Of a stretch of DNA of 37,124 bases, positions 16,830-24,737 are shown piece after piece (within the stretch, counting starts at the first letter, position 1; each line of letters starts with the position of its first letter). Below the pieces are notes generated by a model. It was not told the origin of the DNA and searched no databases. It saw nothing but the letters and a program-made list of their open reading frames with translations. Source of the DNA: an uncultured Pirellulaceae bacterium (lineage in GTDB: Bacteria; Planctomycetota; Planctomycetia; Pirellulales; Pirellulaceae); the NCBI GenBank assembly GCA_905480235.1, contig CAJQPP010000064.1:1-37124 (forward strand), read 5' to 3'. The position numbers and the translations under genes are program-made.

Positions 16830-17738
16830 TCAAATCCGCTCGGCAATTCGCAGTCTAGCACTGCGACTCCTAGGATTCGATTCGATTTCATCTTCGGCAG
16901 GTTTAATAGCCTTGCGAGTTGTCACTCGCAAATTTTCATTTTCGCGAAAGGCCGTTTTTACCAAACGATCTTCCAGCGAATGAAAACTGATTACCGCGAT
17001 TCGACCTCCTGTCGAAAGCATATCCGGCAATCGCCTCAAAGCTACTTCCACCCATTTAAGTTCTTCATTAACGGCAATTCGCAAAGCTTGAAAAGTACGT
17101 GTCGCAGGGTCAATGCTGTGATTCTTGGCACGAGGCACTACGCGTCGAAGCAACTGGGCAAGCTGATCAGCCGTTCGGACTGGGTCATCTTGACGCCGCC
17201 GCACAATCTCTCGTGCAATTCTTCGACTGAAACGCTCCTCACCCCATCTATAAATCAGGTTGGCCAAGTGCTTTTCACTCATGCGATCCAACAGTTTCCA
17301 AGCCGGTGATCCCGATGTCGTATCAAACCGCAAATCCAGCGGCCCTGAGCTTTGATAGCTAAAGCCACGCTGCTCGTCCGCCAACTGATCACTGGACAGC
17401 CCCAAATCGAGACAAATACCGTCTACGGGGACGTGATTGTTGGCTTCCAAGACCTCAGGAACATCGGCAAAGTTAGCAACGACCAGTTTTACGGGCAATC
17501 CCGATAATCGACGTTCGCAACGCTCGATAGCAGCCGGATCACGATCAGCGCCGATCACCACCCCATCCGGGGCGACTCTTTTCGCTAGCAAACATGTGTG
17601 CCCACCGCCCCCACACGTCGCATCGACCATGGTCTGACCAGGCTGTGGATTCAAGCCCTCCACGATCTCTCGGTAAAGCACCGGAACGTGTTGCGTGAAC
17701 TCATTAGTGTCAGGTTGTTCTGGAGAATCAGCGCTCAT
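16830..17738 (-). CDS. rsmH: 16S rRNA (cytosine-1402-N4)-methyltransferase
   Basis: The 302-residue protein methylates N4 of C1402 in the 16S rRNA decoding centre using SAM. Family hallmarks are clear: FTQHVPVLYREIVEGL at the start, the SAM loop DATCGGGGHT (about 39-48), GADRDPAA, DGICLDLGLSSDQL, DERGF-like ADEQRGFSYQ, LDLRFD, and the C-terminal VISFHSLEDRLVK. Length is normal. It is usually the second gene of the dcw division and wall cluster, behind mraZ and before ftsL. Here mraZ is absent from the 800 bases upstream and the next gene encodes a LysM-type protein, so only a remnant of the cluster is left. The ATG at 17738 is well placed. Confidence 0.96.
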   Translation of the reverse strand: MSADSPEQPDTNEFTQHVPVLYREIVEGLNPQPGQTMVDATCGGGGHTCLLAKRVAPDGVVIGADRDPAAIERCERRLSGLPVKLVVANFADVPEVLEANNHVPVDGICLDLGLSSDQLADEQRGFSYQSSGPLDLRFDTTSGSPAWKLLDRMSEKHLANLIYRWGEERFSRRIAREIVRRRQDDPVRTADQLAQLLRRVVPRAKNHSIDPATRTFQALRIAVNEELKWVEVALRRLPDMLSTGGRIAVISFHSLEDRLVKTAFRENENLRVTTRKAIKPAEDEIESNPRSRSARLRIAERI

Positions 17739-17917
17739 CGGCGATATCGCGTTTTATTATTCGAGTTTTCAAAAAATCCATGACCCGATTCTAGCAGTAA
17801 GAATTTCTGACGATACACGTTTTGGCAGCGGTTGTCCGAGCAGGCCTAAAGAAAGAAAATCCCGCTGCTTAGAAGAGCCCCCGCATTACCCAACAGGTCA
17901 ACAAAAAAAGCTGCGCC

Positions 17918-18225
17918 AGGGGTGTTAGCTTTTGGCCTTCGCTAACACCACCTGAGCAGCCATTGGTGCAAATTACGGAGGACGCAATTTGCGAGTGCCA
18001 ACTCGATGAAACGAATTGGCATGTTTCAATTACAACCAAGCTGGTTTCTCTGGAAACGGTCTTGGATTAATGGACGATGAAAGCCGACTTACAAAAAACG
18101 TTTCAGCCCGCAAGCCCTTTGCTGCACCTCGGTTGATGCTGGTCCACCGTAGCCCTCATCTGCCGATCGAGATGCCAGAGCGATTCCCTCGTTCTAGCTA
18201 CTAGCCCGGTTTTTGCGGGTTTTTG
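17918..18225 (+). ncRNA. Candidate structured RNA with four tandem hairpins
   Basis: Four stems follow one another. (1) GGTGTTAGC 17921-17929 with GCTAACACC 17941-17949, perfect 9 bp. (2) GCAAATT 17968-17974 with AATTTGC 17986-17992, extended by TTGG/CCAA across an internal loop. (3) TGCCAA+TCG with CGA+TTGGCA, 17996-18021, one mismatch, 6-base loop. (4) CCAAG..GTTTC with GAAAC..CTTGG, 18036-18065, symmetric internal loop. Stem 2's outer CCAA overlaps stem 3, so the two may exclude each other. A short stem followed by T5 ends near 18225. A weak promoter (TTGTCC 17832-17837, 17-base spacer, GAAAAT) lies upstream. It fits none of tRNA, RNase P RNA, SRP RNA or tmRNA as I know them. Strand is inferred from the terminator. 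Confidence 0.35.
18203..18225 (+). terminator. Weak intrinsic-terminator-like element
   Basis: AGCCCG (18203-18208) pairs with CGGGTT (18216-18221) through four GC pairs, one wobble and one AT pair, with a 7-base loop; the T run continues to 18224. On the + strand this could end a transcript that covers the hairpin cluster upstream. Confidence 0.35.
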
Positions 18226-18535
18226 CGGCCATTCTTACCCTCCGCGGGTCGAACGCTGGGATGCCCCAAGGGCCCACTACCGTCATTTGCCAAGATATCT
18301 ATCCGCGTTACGGCGTCAACGAGAATGTGAAGAAAAGGAGGGGTGCTCAGCCACAAACTGTTCCCCTGCCAGTGCTTAAAAATTTTGCCGGCAGCTCACT
18401 CGAACCGCTTTTTAGCCTCCCAATCCCCTGAAAACCACCAGAAAATCGCTAGCAGCCCCGGCATTCGAGCACAACCGGTACTGGCGAGCAAAGCAGAAAT
18501 CTCGCACGATGGCGTGACTTCCATTTGAAAGAGCT

Positions 18536-19606
18536 ATGAATAACGAACTCAAAAATCCCACGCCCGCATCGAACTACCATTTCGATTTGCCCAAGCATTT
18601 GATTGCGCAACACCCGACCCAAAACCGTGAAGACGCGCGTTTACTGGTGGTTGATCGAGAGCGCAACCTGATCCATCACTCCCATTTCCGAGACATCGTG
18701 GATTGGCTGAAACGTGACGATTGCCTGGTCTTGAATGAAACGAAAGTTCTACTGGCCAAATTCATTGGCTACCGCACAAAAACGAAAGGCCGTTGGCAAG
18801 GACTTTTTATTGAGCACGACCCGAGCTCAGGCGTAATCAAAGTGATGTGCAAGACCCGCGGGCGTATCCAGCCGGGTGAAACGGTGACGCTGCAGGACCG
18901 AGAAGGTTTGGACAGTGCCGTCATCACGATGGTCGCCAAACTGGATGGAGGTTGCTGGGCAATCAAGCCCCCAGGTGATATGTCCATCGAGGAGTTCCTG
19001 CAACAGGTGGGTCGGGTTCCACTGCCGCACTACATCCGAGACGGCAACATGTCAGATGCTGACATCGAGGACTATCAAACGGTTTACGCTCGCGAACCAG
19101 GCTCGATAGCGGCTCCCACCGCCGGCCTCCATTTCTCCGATCGTTTACTAAACCAAGTGATCGATGGCGGTATCAACATTGCGAAGGTAACCCTGCATGT
19201 CGGGTCGGGGACCTTTCGGCCCATCGCCACCGATTCCATTGAAGCTCATCAAATGCATGGTGAATTTGGCTGCATTGATCAGGCAACCATCAACCAAATC
19301 GAAGCGACACGACAGGCTGGTGGGCGGATCATCTCCGTGGGCACCACATCTACGCGATTGCTGGAAACAGCCGGCAAACAAACACCACTGGCGCCGTGGA
19401 GCGGCACAACGGATCTCTACATTCGACCCGGACACGCATTTCAACTGGTAGATGGATTGATCACCAATTTTCACTTACCACGCACGACGTTACTGGTGTT
19501 GGTACGCACCCTAGGTGGTGACGATTTGATCAAGGAAGCCTATCGTCAGGCGGTCGAACAAGAATACCGCTTCTTTAGTTACGGCGATGGAATGCTGGTC
19601 CTGTGA
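18536..19606 (+). CDS. queA: S-adenosylmethionine:tRNA ribosyltransferase-isomerase
   Basis: The 356-residue enzyme transfers and isomerises the ribose of SAM onto 7-aminomethyl-7-deazaguanine in tRNA, giving epoxyqueuosine. The sequence follows QueA throughout: YHFDLPKHLIAQHPTQNREDARLLV at the N-terminus (residues about 14-38), DDCLVLNETKVL, GRVPLPHYIR, DIEDYQTVYAREPGSIAAPTAGLHF (about 181-205), LHVGSGTFRPI, RIISVGTTSTRLLE, and the C-terminal TNFHLPRTTLLVLV and YRFFSYGDGMLV. Length is typical. The ATG at 18536 is preceded by GAAAGAG. No tgt or queG lies nearby. It is convergent with the ketosynthase-like gene. Confidence 0.97.
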   Translation: MNNELKNPTPASNYHFDLPKHLIAQHPTQNREDARLLVVDRERNLIHHSHFRDIVDWLKRDDCLVLNETKVLLAKFIGYRTKTKGRWQGLFIEHDPSSGVIKVMCKTRGRIQPGETVTLQDREGLDSAVITMVAKLDGGCWAIKPPGDMSIEEFLQQVGRVPLPHYIRDGNMSDADIEDYQTVYAREPGSIAAPTAGLHFSDRLLNQVIDGGINIAKVTLHVGSGTFRPIATDSIEAHQMHGEFGCIDQATINQIEATRQAGGRIISVGTTSTRLLETAGKQTPLAPWSGTTDLYIRPGHAFQLVDGLITNFHLPRTTLLVLVRTLGGDDLIKEAYRQAVEQEYRFFSYGDGMLVL

Positions 19607-19608
19607 CG

Positions 19609-19622
19609 GGTTTAGGCAAACC
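19609..19622. terminator. Short hairpin between convergent queA and ketosynthase-like gene
   Basis: GGTTT (19609-19613) and AAACC (19618-19622) form a 5-bp stem with a 4-base loop three bases after the queA stop and 11 bases from the opposite stop. No U tract is present; a weak bidirectional terminator is possible. Confidence 0.25.
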
Positions 19623-19632
19623 GGACGGCTGA

Positions 19633-20883
19633 TTACTTACCGATCATCAGAGAAACAATCTGACCAGCTTCGGTAAAGTTCATCGTCAGCGCAGTGCTTT
19701 TTGTCGTCGTTGTACCTGGTTCGGAAACGACATGAATGGGGCAGCGATCATCTAGACGATCTAAATTTAAGACGGCCGGCAAGATACCTTCGTTACAAGC
19801 TTTTACCGAAGCGGCTAACTCAACGAGCCCCGTGCCAGGGCCAATGTTTCCAAAAGCACTCTTTGGGGCAATCACTGGAACATCTTTCAGGGTCGCCTGA
19901 ATCGCTTGTGCCTCAATAATATCGTCATCCACCGTGCTGTAGCCATTGGCATTCACATGCCCAACATCCGCTGGCTGCAAACCAGAACGCTGCATTGTCA
20001 ATTCCAAGTTGGCGGCTACGGCCTCCGAGAAGCGATCTCCCTTGGGAAAGAAACTGCGGGCGGAACCCAAGATTCTGGCAAGCGGTTTCGCCCCTCGGGC
20101 CAGCGCGGCATCTTCGCGTTCCAAAACCAAAGCTCCGGCGCCCTCGCCCACCACCATTCCATCTCGATCGACATCAAAAGGGCGATTCGCCGTTTCCGGA
20201 TTGTGGACGTTGTGGCTCAAGCGATCCAAACCTCGATAAATCATTCCCGTAGTCGCCATCATAGAACCTGTGGCACCCACCATCACAGCATCCGCCGCAC
20301 CACGGCGAATCAAATCAACCGCTTCGATCATTGCTAACAGGCTGGATGCTTCAGCTTGGCAAATCGTATTGCTGGCCCCTCGAGCATCGCAGGCAATCGA
20401 AATATGAGAGGCCACCATGTTGGGGAGATATTTCAACATCCACAGCGGTTCGATATTTCGCATGGCGTGGTCACCCCACCGATCATGATCATATTTATGA
20501 TCAACAATGCACTGCCGAAAAACACGCGAGACATCCAAAGGATCCGCATAAAATGCTTCCGACCCAAAGACGGCAGCAAAACGTTCCGGATCAACTTGAC
20601 CTTCAATGGCTGCCTGCTCCGCAGCCAGCATGGACGCCGCGAAACCAAGCTGAATCGGCCGGCACATTACTTTCAGTGCTTTTCTGGGACGCACAAATTT
20701 CTTGGGCTCGAAGTCTGGAATGTCGGCGGCAATCCGATAAGGTTGCTCCACATCGGCAAAGTGCTCGCGCACTCGCACACCGGATCGCTGTTGCAACAGC
20801 GATTCCCAAAATGATTCGAGACACAGCCCGATGGGGCTGATTATCCCAGCACCGGTTATGACCACCGGGGATTCAGAACTCAT
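19633..20883 (-). CDS. Ketosynthase-fold protein lacking both catalytic histidines
   Basis: The 416-residue protein has the length and layout of FabF-type beta-ketoacyl-ACP synthases: VVITGAGIISPIGL at the start, the nucleophile Cys165 in ISIACDARGAS, PFDVDRDGMVVGEGAGALVL (about 235-254), and conserved Lys341. The two histidines that with Cys form the active site are replaced: the HGTST motif reads VNANGYST (Asn313) and the second reads KSAFGNIGPGTG (Asn346). The terminal glycine-rich gate loop is also changed (NFTEAGQ). Without these histidines, malonyl decarboxylation should be impaired, so I infer an acyltransferase-like, regulatory or partner subunit rather than a normal condensing enzyme. 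TTG at 20901 is possible; I prefer ATG 20883. It lies 102 bases after the GNAT-type gene. Confidence 0.85.
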   Translation of the reverse strand: MSSESPVVITGAGIISPIGLCLESFWESLLQQRSGVRVREHFADVEQPYRIAADIPDFEPKKFVRPRKALKVMCRPIQLGFAASMLAAEQAAIEGQVDPERFAAVFGSEAFYADPLDVSRVFRQCIVDHKYDHDRWGDHAMRNIEPLWMLKYLPNMVASHISIACDARGASNTICQAEASSLLAMIEAVDLIRRGAADAVMVGATGSMMATTGMIYRGLDRLSHNVHNPETANRPFDVDRDGMVVGEGAGALVLEREDAALARGAKPLARILGSARSFFPKGDRFSEAVAANLELTMQRSGLQPADVGHVNANGYSTVDDDIIEAQAIQATLKDVPVIAPKSAFGNIGPGTGLVELAASVKACNEGILPAVLNLDRLDDRCPIHVVSEPGTTTTKSTALTMNFTEAGQIVSLMIGK

Positions 20884-20985
20884 TGATCGTCGGATACCCA
20901 ATTAGGACCTGTTTGGCCCTATTAAAGTAGGGGTTTTCCGGCACATTGCCAATGGTAGATAGCCGGATCCCGGTCTGGGACGAGA

Positions 20986-22119
20986 TTAATCCCAGTGGTA
21001 ATCGAAAATACGATACTTTTTGGTTAGCTGAGCGCCACCACGCTCCAACGTTCCGCGTGATAACTTGTTGGACTCCAGCACCCAAGAAAATTCCGCTTCC
21101 GTGATTCCGTAGGCAATCGCCGGAGGAATGATTCGGCTCATCAAAACCAGCCCCAACCCCCATCTTTGGTATTTGGGTAAGACGTTAGTGCTAATCAATC
21201 GCACTCGTTTCATCTTCTTACGGCCCATCAAGATCCGCAAGAATCCAAATGGAAATAACTTCCCGTTGATTTTGCGAATCAATGGATTGTAATCCAACAG
21301 CCCAAATACAATCCCTACGGGGCCCGTTTCATCTTCGGCAATCGAAGTCAATTCGGGGATAAGCAGATGCTTGATTGCCGCTCCAGCATGGGCAGCCTCG
21401 GTGTCCGAAAGCGGCACAAAGCCCCACTGTCCCGGTAACGCTTGGTTATAGATGCTCAGAAAAGTCTTCACATCTTCATCGAAGTTCTTGCGACTGACGC
21501 CCCGCAACTTCAGATCGAATCGACGCACGGCTTCATCTGCCACGAATTGCATCTTTTCATCGAGGCTGGAAAGCATATCGACGTGGCCATAAAAGGCAAA
21601 CATATCTTGGGACTTTTCAAATCCGAAGCCTTCGATTAACGCTTGATAATAACTGTGATTGTAAGTCATTTGAAACGTGGGAGGCGAATCAAAACCGTCC
21701 GTCAACAAGCCGCATTCATAATTCATCGAAGGGTTTAGCGGTCCCCGCATATCTTGAATGCCTTGCTGGCTGAAGCACTCCTTACAGGCATTCAACAAGG
21801 CATCCGAGACCTCTCGGTCATTGATGCTCTCGAAGAACCCGAACATGCCCAAATTTTCTTTGTGATGTTGATTGTGGGCATGATCGGTAATAGCCGCGAT
21901 ACGACCGCATACTTGCCCATCTTTCCATGCCAGAAATGTCGTTATTTCGGCTTTGTCGTAAAATGGGTGCTTTTTGTAATTGACCAACTCCTCCTGATTT
22001 TGCCGCAGAGGAGGAATCCAATTGGGATCACCGTGGTAGTGTTTCCAGGGAAAATTAAGAAAGAGCTTCCGTTCCCGGCGATTACTGACAGGCCTAACAG
22101 TGACGGACGAAGTGGGCAT
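20986..22119 (-). CDS. GNAT-fold N-acyltransferase-like protein
   Basis: The 377-residue protein belongs to a bacterial group with a FPWKHYHGDPNWIPPL-type N-terminus (about 23-38) and a GNAT core: an N-terminal half with KAEITTFLAWKDGQVCGRIAAI near 59-80 and DMRGPLNPSMNYECGLL near 122-138, and a second half ending in VRLISTNVLPKYQRWGLG (residues about 308-325), where the QRWGLG turn resembles the acyl-CoA pyrophosphate loop, and FSWVLESNKLS near 348. Tandem GNAT-like proteins of this size include the bacterial ceramide synthase type, but I cannot prove that substrate. An ATG at 22188 would add 23 residues of unlike sequence; the family starts close to MPTSSVTVRP. It is divergent from the SDR gene. 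Confidence 0.7.
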   Translation of the reverse strand: MPTSSVTVRPVSNRRERKLFLNFPWKHYHGDPNWIPPLRQNQEELVNYKKHPFYDKAEITTFLAWKDGQVCGRIAAITDHAHNQHHKENLGMFGFFESINDREVSDALLNACKECFSQQGIQDMRGPLNPSMNYECGLLTDGFDSPPTFQMTYNHSYYQALIEGFGFEKSQDMFAFYGHVDMLSSLDEKMQFVADEAVRRFDLKLRGVSRKNFDEDVKTFLSIYNQALPGQWGFVPLSDTEAAHAGAAIKHLLIPELTSIAEDETGPVGIVFGLLDYNPLIRKINGKLFPFGFLRILMGRKKMKRVRLISTNVLPKYQRWGLGLVLMSRIIPPAIAYGITEAEFSWVLESNKLSRGTLERGGAQLTKKYRIFDYHWD

Positions 22120-22353
22120 TAGCGGTTCAGGAAACAGGTGTTGTCTGGGGAGGGACGCCAAAAAAAGCGATTCCGCTAGGAAATCCATGCTGGCATCTAC
22201 GTTTGGTAGCTCAAATTTAGCCTTAGTATCCCAATCACGGACAAAAGTTCAATGAAGGTAAAGGCCGAGAACCGATTCAAAATCTGAAGAATCAGCTAAA
22301 GCCTCTTATTATTAGATATTTTGCCTTCTTAATTTTTGCTGGAACGGTTTCAC

Positions 22354-23340
22354 ATGCGCTACAGCGTCACGGGAGCGACGGGTTTATTAGGCAATAATAT
22401 TGTCAGAAATTTACTTAAAAACGGGCATCAGGTCCGCGTGGCTGTACGAAACTCCAGCAGTTTGGCTCCGCTGCAAGGCCTGGATGTGGAGATCATCAAG
22501 GGTAAGCTGGGCGATGTAGAAAACACCCAGCGTTTAATGGACGGTGCCGATGGACTGATCCACGCGGCAGGATTAATCTGGTTTGGCAAGACTCAACAGA
22601 AGATCTCGCATGAAGTCAACGTCGAGGCCTCTCTCGAACTAGGCCGGCAGTGCGCCCGCCTCGGCAAGCGGCTGGTCTTTATTTCCTCCACGGATGCCCT
22701 AGCAGCGGGTGAAAAGACTCGTCCCGCTGATGAGACCTGCCTCGAACCGGCAAAATGCAACGCTGCTTACGTTGTTTCCAAGAGGCGGGCAGAATTCGAA
22801 TTACTCCAGCTGGCCAGCAGCGCTGCTTTGGATTTGGTAATCGTAAATCCCAGCCTTTTTTTCGGCCCTTGGGATTGGAAACCATCCAGCGGAAAGATGA
22901 TCCTGGCACTGACTGAAAAATTTGTACCGTTGGCTCCTTCGGGTGGAATTTCGGTTGGTGATGCGCGTAATATTGCCGCCGGTATCGTCGCCGCGATGCT
23001 CCGCGGACGTTGCGGGCATCGCTACGTACTCGCGGGTGACAACGTCTCTTACCTACAACTCTGGCGAAAAATTGCCGGTTTAGTAAATCGTCGCGGGCCC
23101 ATCACGGCAATGCGTACGCCAATGAAAAAAATCCTCAGCTTGTGGGGAGACATCAATACTCGCATCAGCAAGCGTGAAACGGAAATTAACAGGGAAGCGA
23201 TAAAACTTGGCGCTTGTTGGAATTTCTACGACAGCAGCAAGGCCGTTAAAGAGTTGGGGTACGAACCAGGCAACTATGAAACAGCTCTTCGTGATTCTTG
23301 GAACTGGCTGGTCGAAAACGGATACACGCCGGGCAAATAA
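22354..23340 (+). CDS. Extended short-chain dehydrogenase/reductase (NAD-dependent epimerase family)
   Basis: The 328-residue protein has a Rossmann fold with the NAD(P) motif GATGLLG at 7-13, the SSTDALA segment after a VFI strand, and the catalytic pair Tyr139/Lys143 in AYVVSKRRAE. IVNPSLFFGPWDWKPSSGKM (about 162-181 in shortened form: NPSLFFGPWDWKPS) follows the extended-SDR pattern seen in dihydroflavonol-reductase-like and hopanoid-associated enzymes. Substrate is therefore uncertain: nucleotide sugar, sterol-like or sphingoid ketone are all possible. A TTG at 22336 would add six residues; the ATG at 22354 starts directly at the Rossmann strand. An AT-rich TATTAT at 22307-22312 may be a -10 element. 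It is divergent from the GNAT-type gene. Confidence 0.85.
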   Translation: MRYSVTGATGLLGNNIVRNLLKNGHQVRVAVRNSSSLAPLQGLDVEIIKGKLGDVENTQRLMDGADGLIHAAGLIWFGKTQQKISHEVNVEASLELGRQCARLGKRLVFISSTDALAAGEKTRPADETCLEPAKCNAAYVVSKRRAEFELLQLASSAALDLVIVNPSLFFGPWDWKPSSGKMILALTEKFVPLAPSGGISVGDARNIAAGIVAAMLRGRCGHRYVLAGDNVSYLQLWRKIAGLVNRRGPITAMRTPMKKILSLWGDINTRISKRETEINREAIKLGACWNFYDSSKAVKELGYEPGNYETALRDSWNWLVENGYTPGK

Positions 23341-23386
23341 AAAATCGCAATTAGCACGGCTTCAAACCTGCTATTGCCGCCGAAGC

Positions 23387-24553
23387 TTACCTTTCAGCCC
23401 TGAGCGACATGCTGTCCATTTCAAATGGCAGTGTCAATTCGCGTGATTCTTTCACCAAACGAATTCTCAAATCGAGCTCGTTAGAAATTGCAGAAAGAAA
23501 GTCAATCTGAAAATAAGCTTTGCCGGGAATAACCACCTGTGTTTCACCGACAGCTTCGGTATCACCAATGATTTTCACATCAGCGACACGCTTTGAATTA
23601 CCGATGATTTCAACCATGATAGTGATATCACTTGGCCGACTGACGGTAATTTCCATGCCTCGTTTCGTCAGCTCGGGAAGCTCAAGCCTACCTGTCACTT
23701 GAGCGATATTGTTAATCGTGATCACTTCGTATTCGGTTGCCAAATTTAATTTCAAACTCCCTTTTACCGATACCGCCTCAAACGGAATTTTTTCGGGTCG
23801 TGGAAATTCCAAATTCACGAACAAAGACCTACCACTTTTCGAAGCCGTCGATTCTTTCTTGCCCGATGCGGGGAAAACCCAGTCTTCAAGCGGATCCTCA
23901 ACACCGGGGGGAACGCTTAAAGGTTGGTGCTTCTCACCTTCCTTGTCGACAAACGAGTCAATTTTGACGAAGCCGATATTAAAAACGGAATCGAGCCATT
24001 TCGCGCCTCGCGTTCCTAGCACCAGTTCAAAATTGGGTGGCGCGATATTGAAATCAGGCTTCCACCGATAAAGCCCTTTCCATTTCAATTCGCCGCTCAC
24101 CTGTATAACCTGTTTCAATTCTTGATCGCTCAACCCCACCCATGACTCCTCGTTGGCGATAGTCTCCAACTTCACTTTGTCGGCGGCGATTACAGGCAGC
24201 TTCGAACTTTCCGCAATTTCCTCGGTGGCTTCAACCTCTTGGGGAGCATCCTCTTCTTGTCGAAACGTTGCAGGAATATGAACGACCTGATGCTGCTGCT
24301 TCGTGAACAGATCGCGACATAGGCCAATGTGACTTAGGCCAACCCCGCCGCGGCTGTCGGAAGCACTGAATTGCTCTGGCAATTCAAAATTTTGAGAGTG
24401 GTCGAAACGGGTTTCGTCCCGAATAATAGATGGATGGCAGGTGAGGGCCAAATTGGAAGCTTGCACTGGTTTATTGATGGGCAGTAACTCTGGAAAGAAA
24501 AGCCCCGTGCCCAGAACAATTACCAGTAGCTTCCTAGATGTCACACCAAACAT
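23387..24553 (-). CDS. Exported protein of unknown function
   Basis: The 388-residue protein begins with a hydrophobic signal peptide (about 8-24; probable cleavage near VQA at 30-32). I do not recognise a family. Residues 95-125 are acidic and probably disordered. The rest has two regions rich in beta strands: one around ELKWKGLYRWKPDFNIAPPNFELVLG (about 155-180) and one near 255-350 with IPFEAVSVKGSLKLNL, then TKRGMEITVSRPSDIT and TQVVIPGKAYFQIDFL. The text near LSDQELKQVIQ could be a helix between them. It is convergent with the SDR gene (46 bases apart) and divergent from the NTF2-like gene. A periplasmic or surface role is the only inference. Confidence 0.65.
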   Translation of the reverse strand: MFGVTSRKLLVIVLGTGLFFPELLPINKPVQASNLALTCHPSIIRDETRFDHSQNFELPEQFSASDSRGGVGLSHIGLCRDLFTKQQHQVVHIPATFRQEEDAPQEVEATEEIAESSKLPVIAADKVKLETIANEESWVGLSDQELKQVIQVSGELKWKGLYRWKPDFNIAPPNFELVLGTRGAKWLDSVFNIGFVKIDSFVDKEGEKHQPLSVPPGVEDPLEDWVFPASGKKESTASKSGRSLFVNLEFPRPEKIPFEAVSVKGSLKLNLATEYEVITINNIAQVTGRLELPELTKRGMEITVSRPSDITIMVEIIGNSKRVADVKIIGDTEAVGETQVVIPGKAYFQIDFLSAISNELDLRIRLVKESRELTLPFEMDSMSLRAER

Positions 24554-24737
24554 ATTTCCCTCCGCCGCCGCTGTACCCTTTCCATGTATTGTCGATCAGG
24601 TCAGCGTCCCCTGCAACGGCCACAAACCAATTTTTGCAAACCGTTTCGGGTGCTACTGGGCAACCAGCCGGCATCAACGGATCAATTAGAATTTCCGGCA
24701 TCGCAGGGATACGGGATCCACCAATAGTCAGGTAGAG

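Larger units (their letters stand above)
17739..18535. other. Long gene-free region between rsmH and queA
   Basis: No protein gene is supported in these 797 bases; short frames such as the one near 18016-18204 have no family features. Within it, GCAGCGG (17825-17831) and CCGCTGC (17862-17868) form a 7-base inverted repeat, followed by four consecutive hairpins (17918-18065) and a terminator-like element (18203-18225), listed separately. The stretch from 18230 to 18535 shows nothing I recognise apart from the region just upstream of queA. Confidence 0.6.

Noticed and set aside
17824..17870. tRNA-Ser-like text (GTCCGAGCAGG) inside an inverted repeat
   Set aside because: No acceptor stem, anticodon arm or T-loop (GGTTCRA) can be placed around it.
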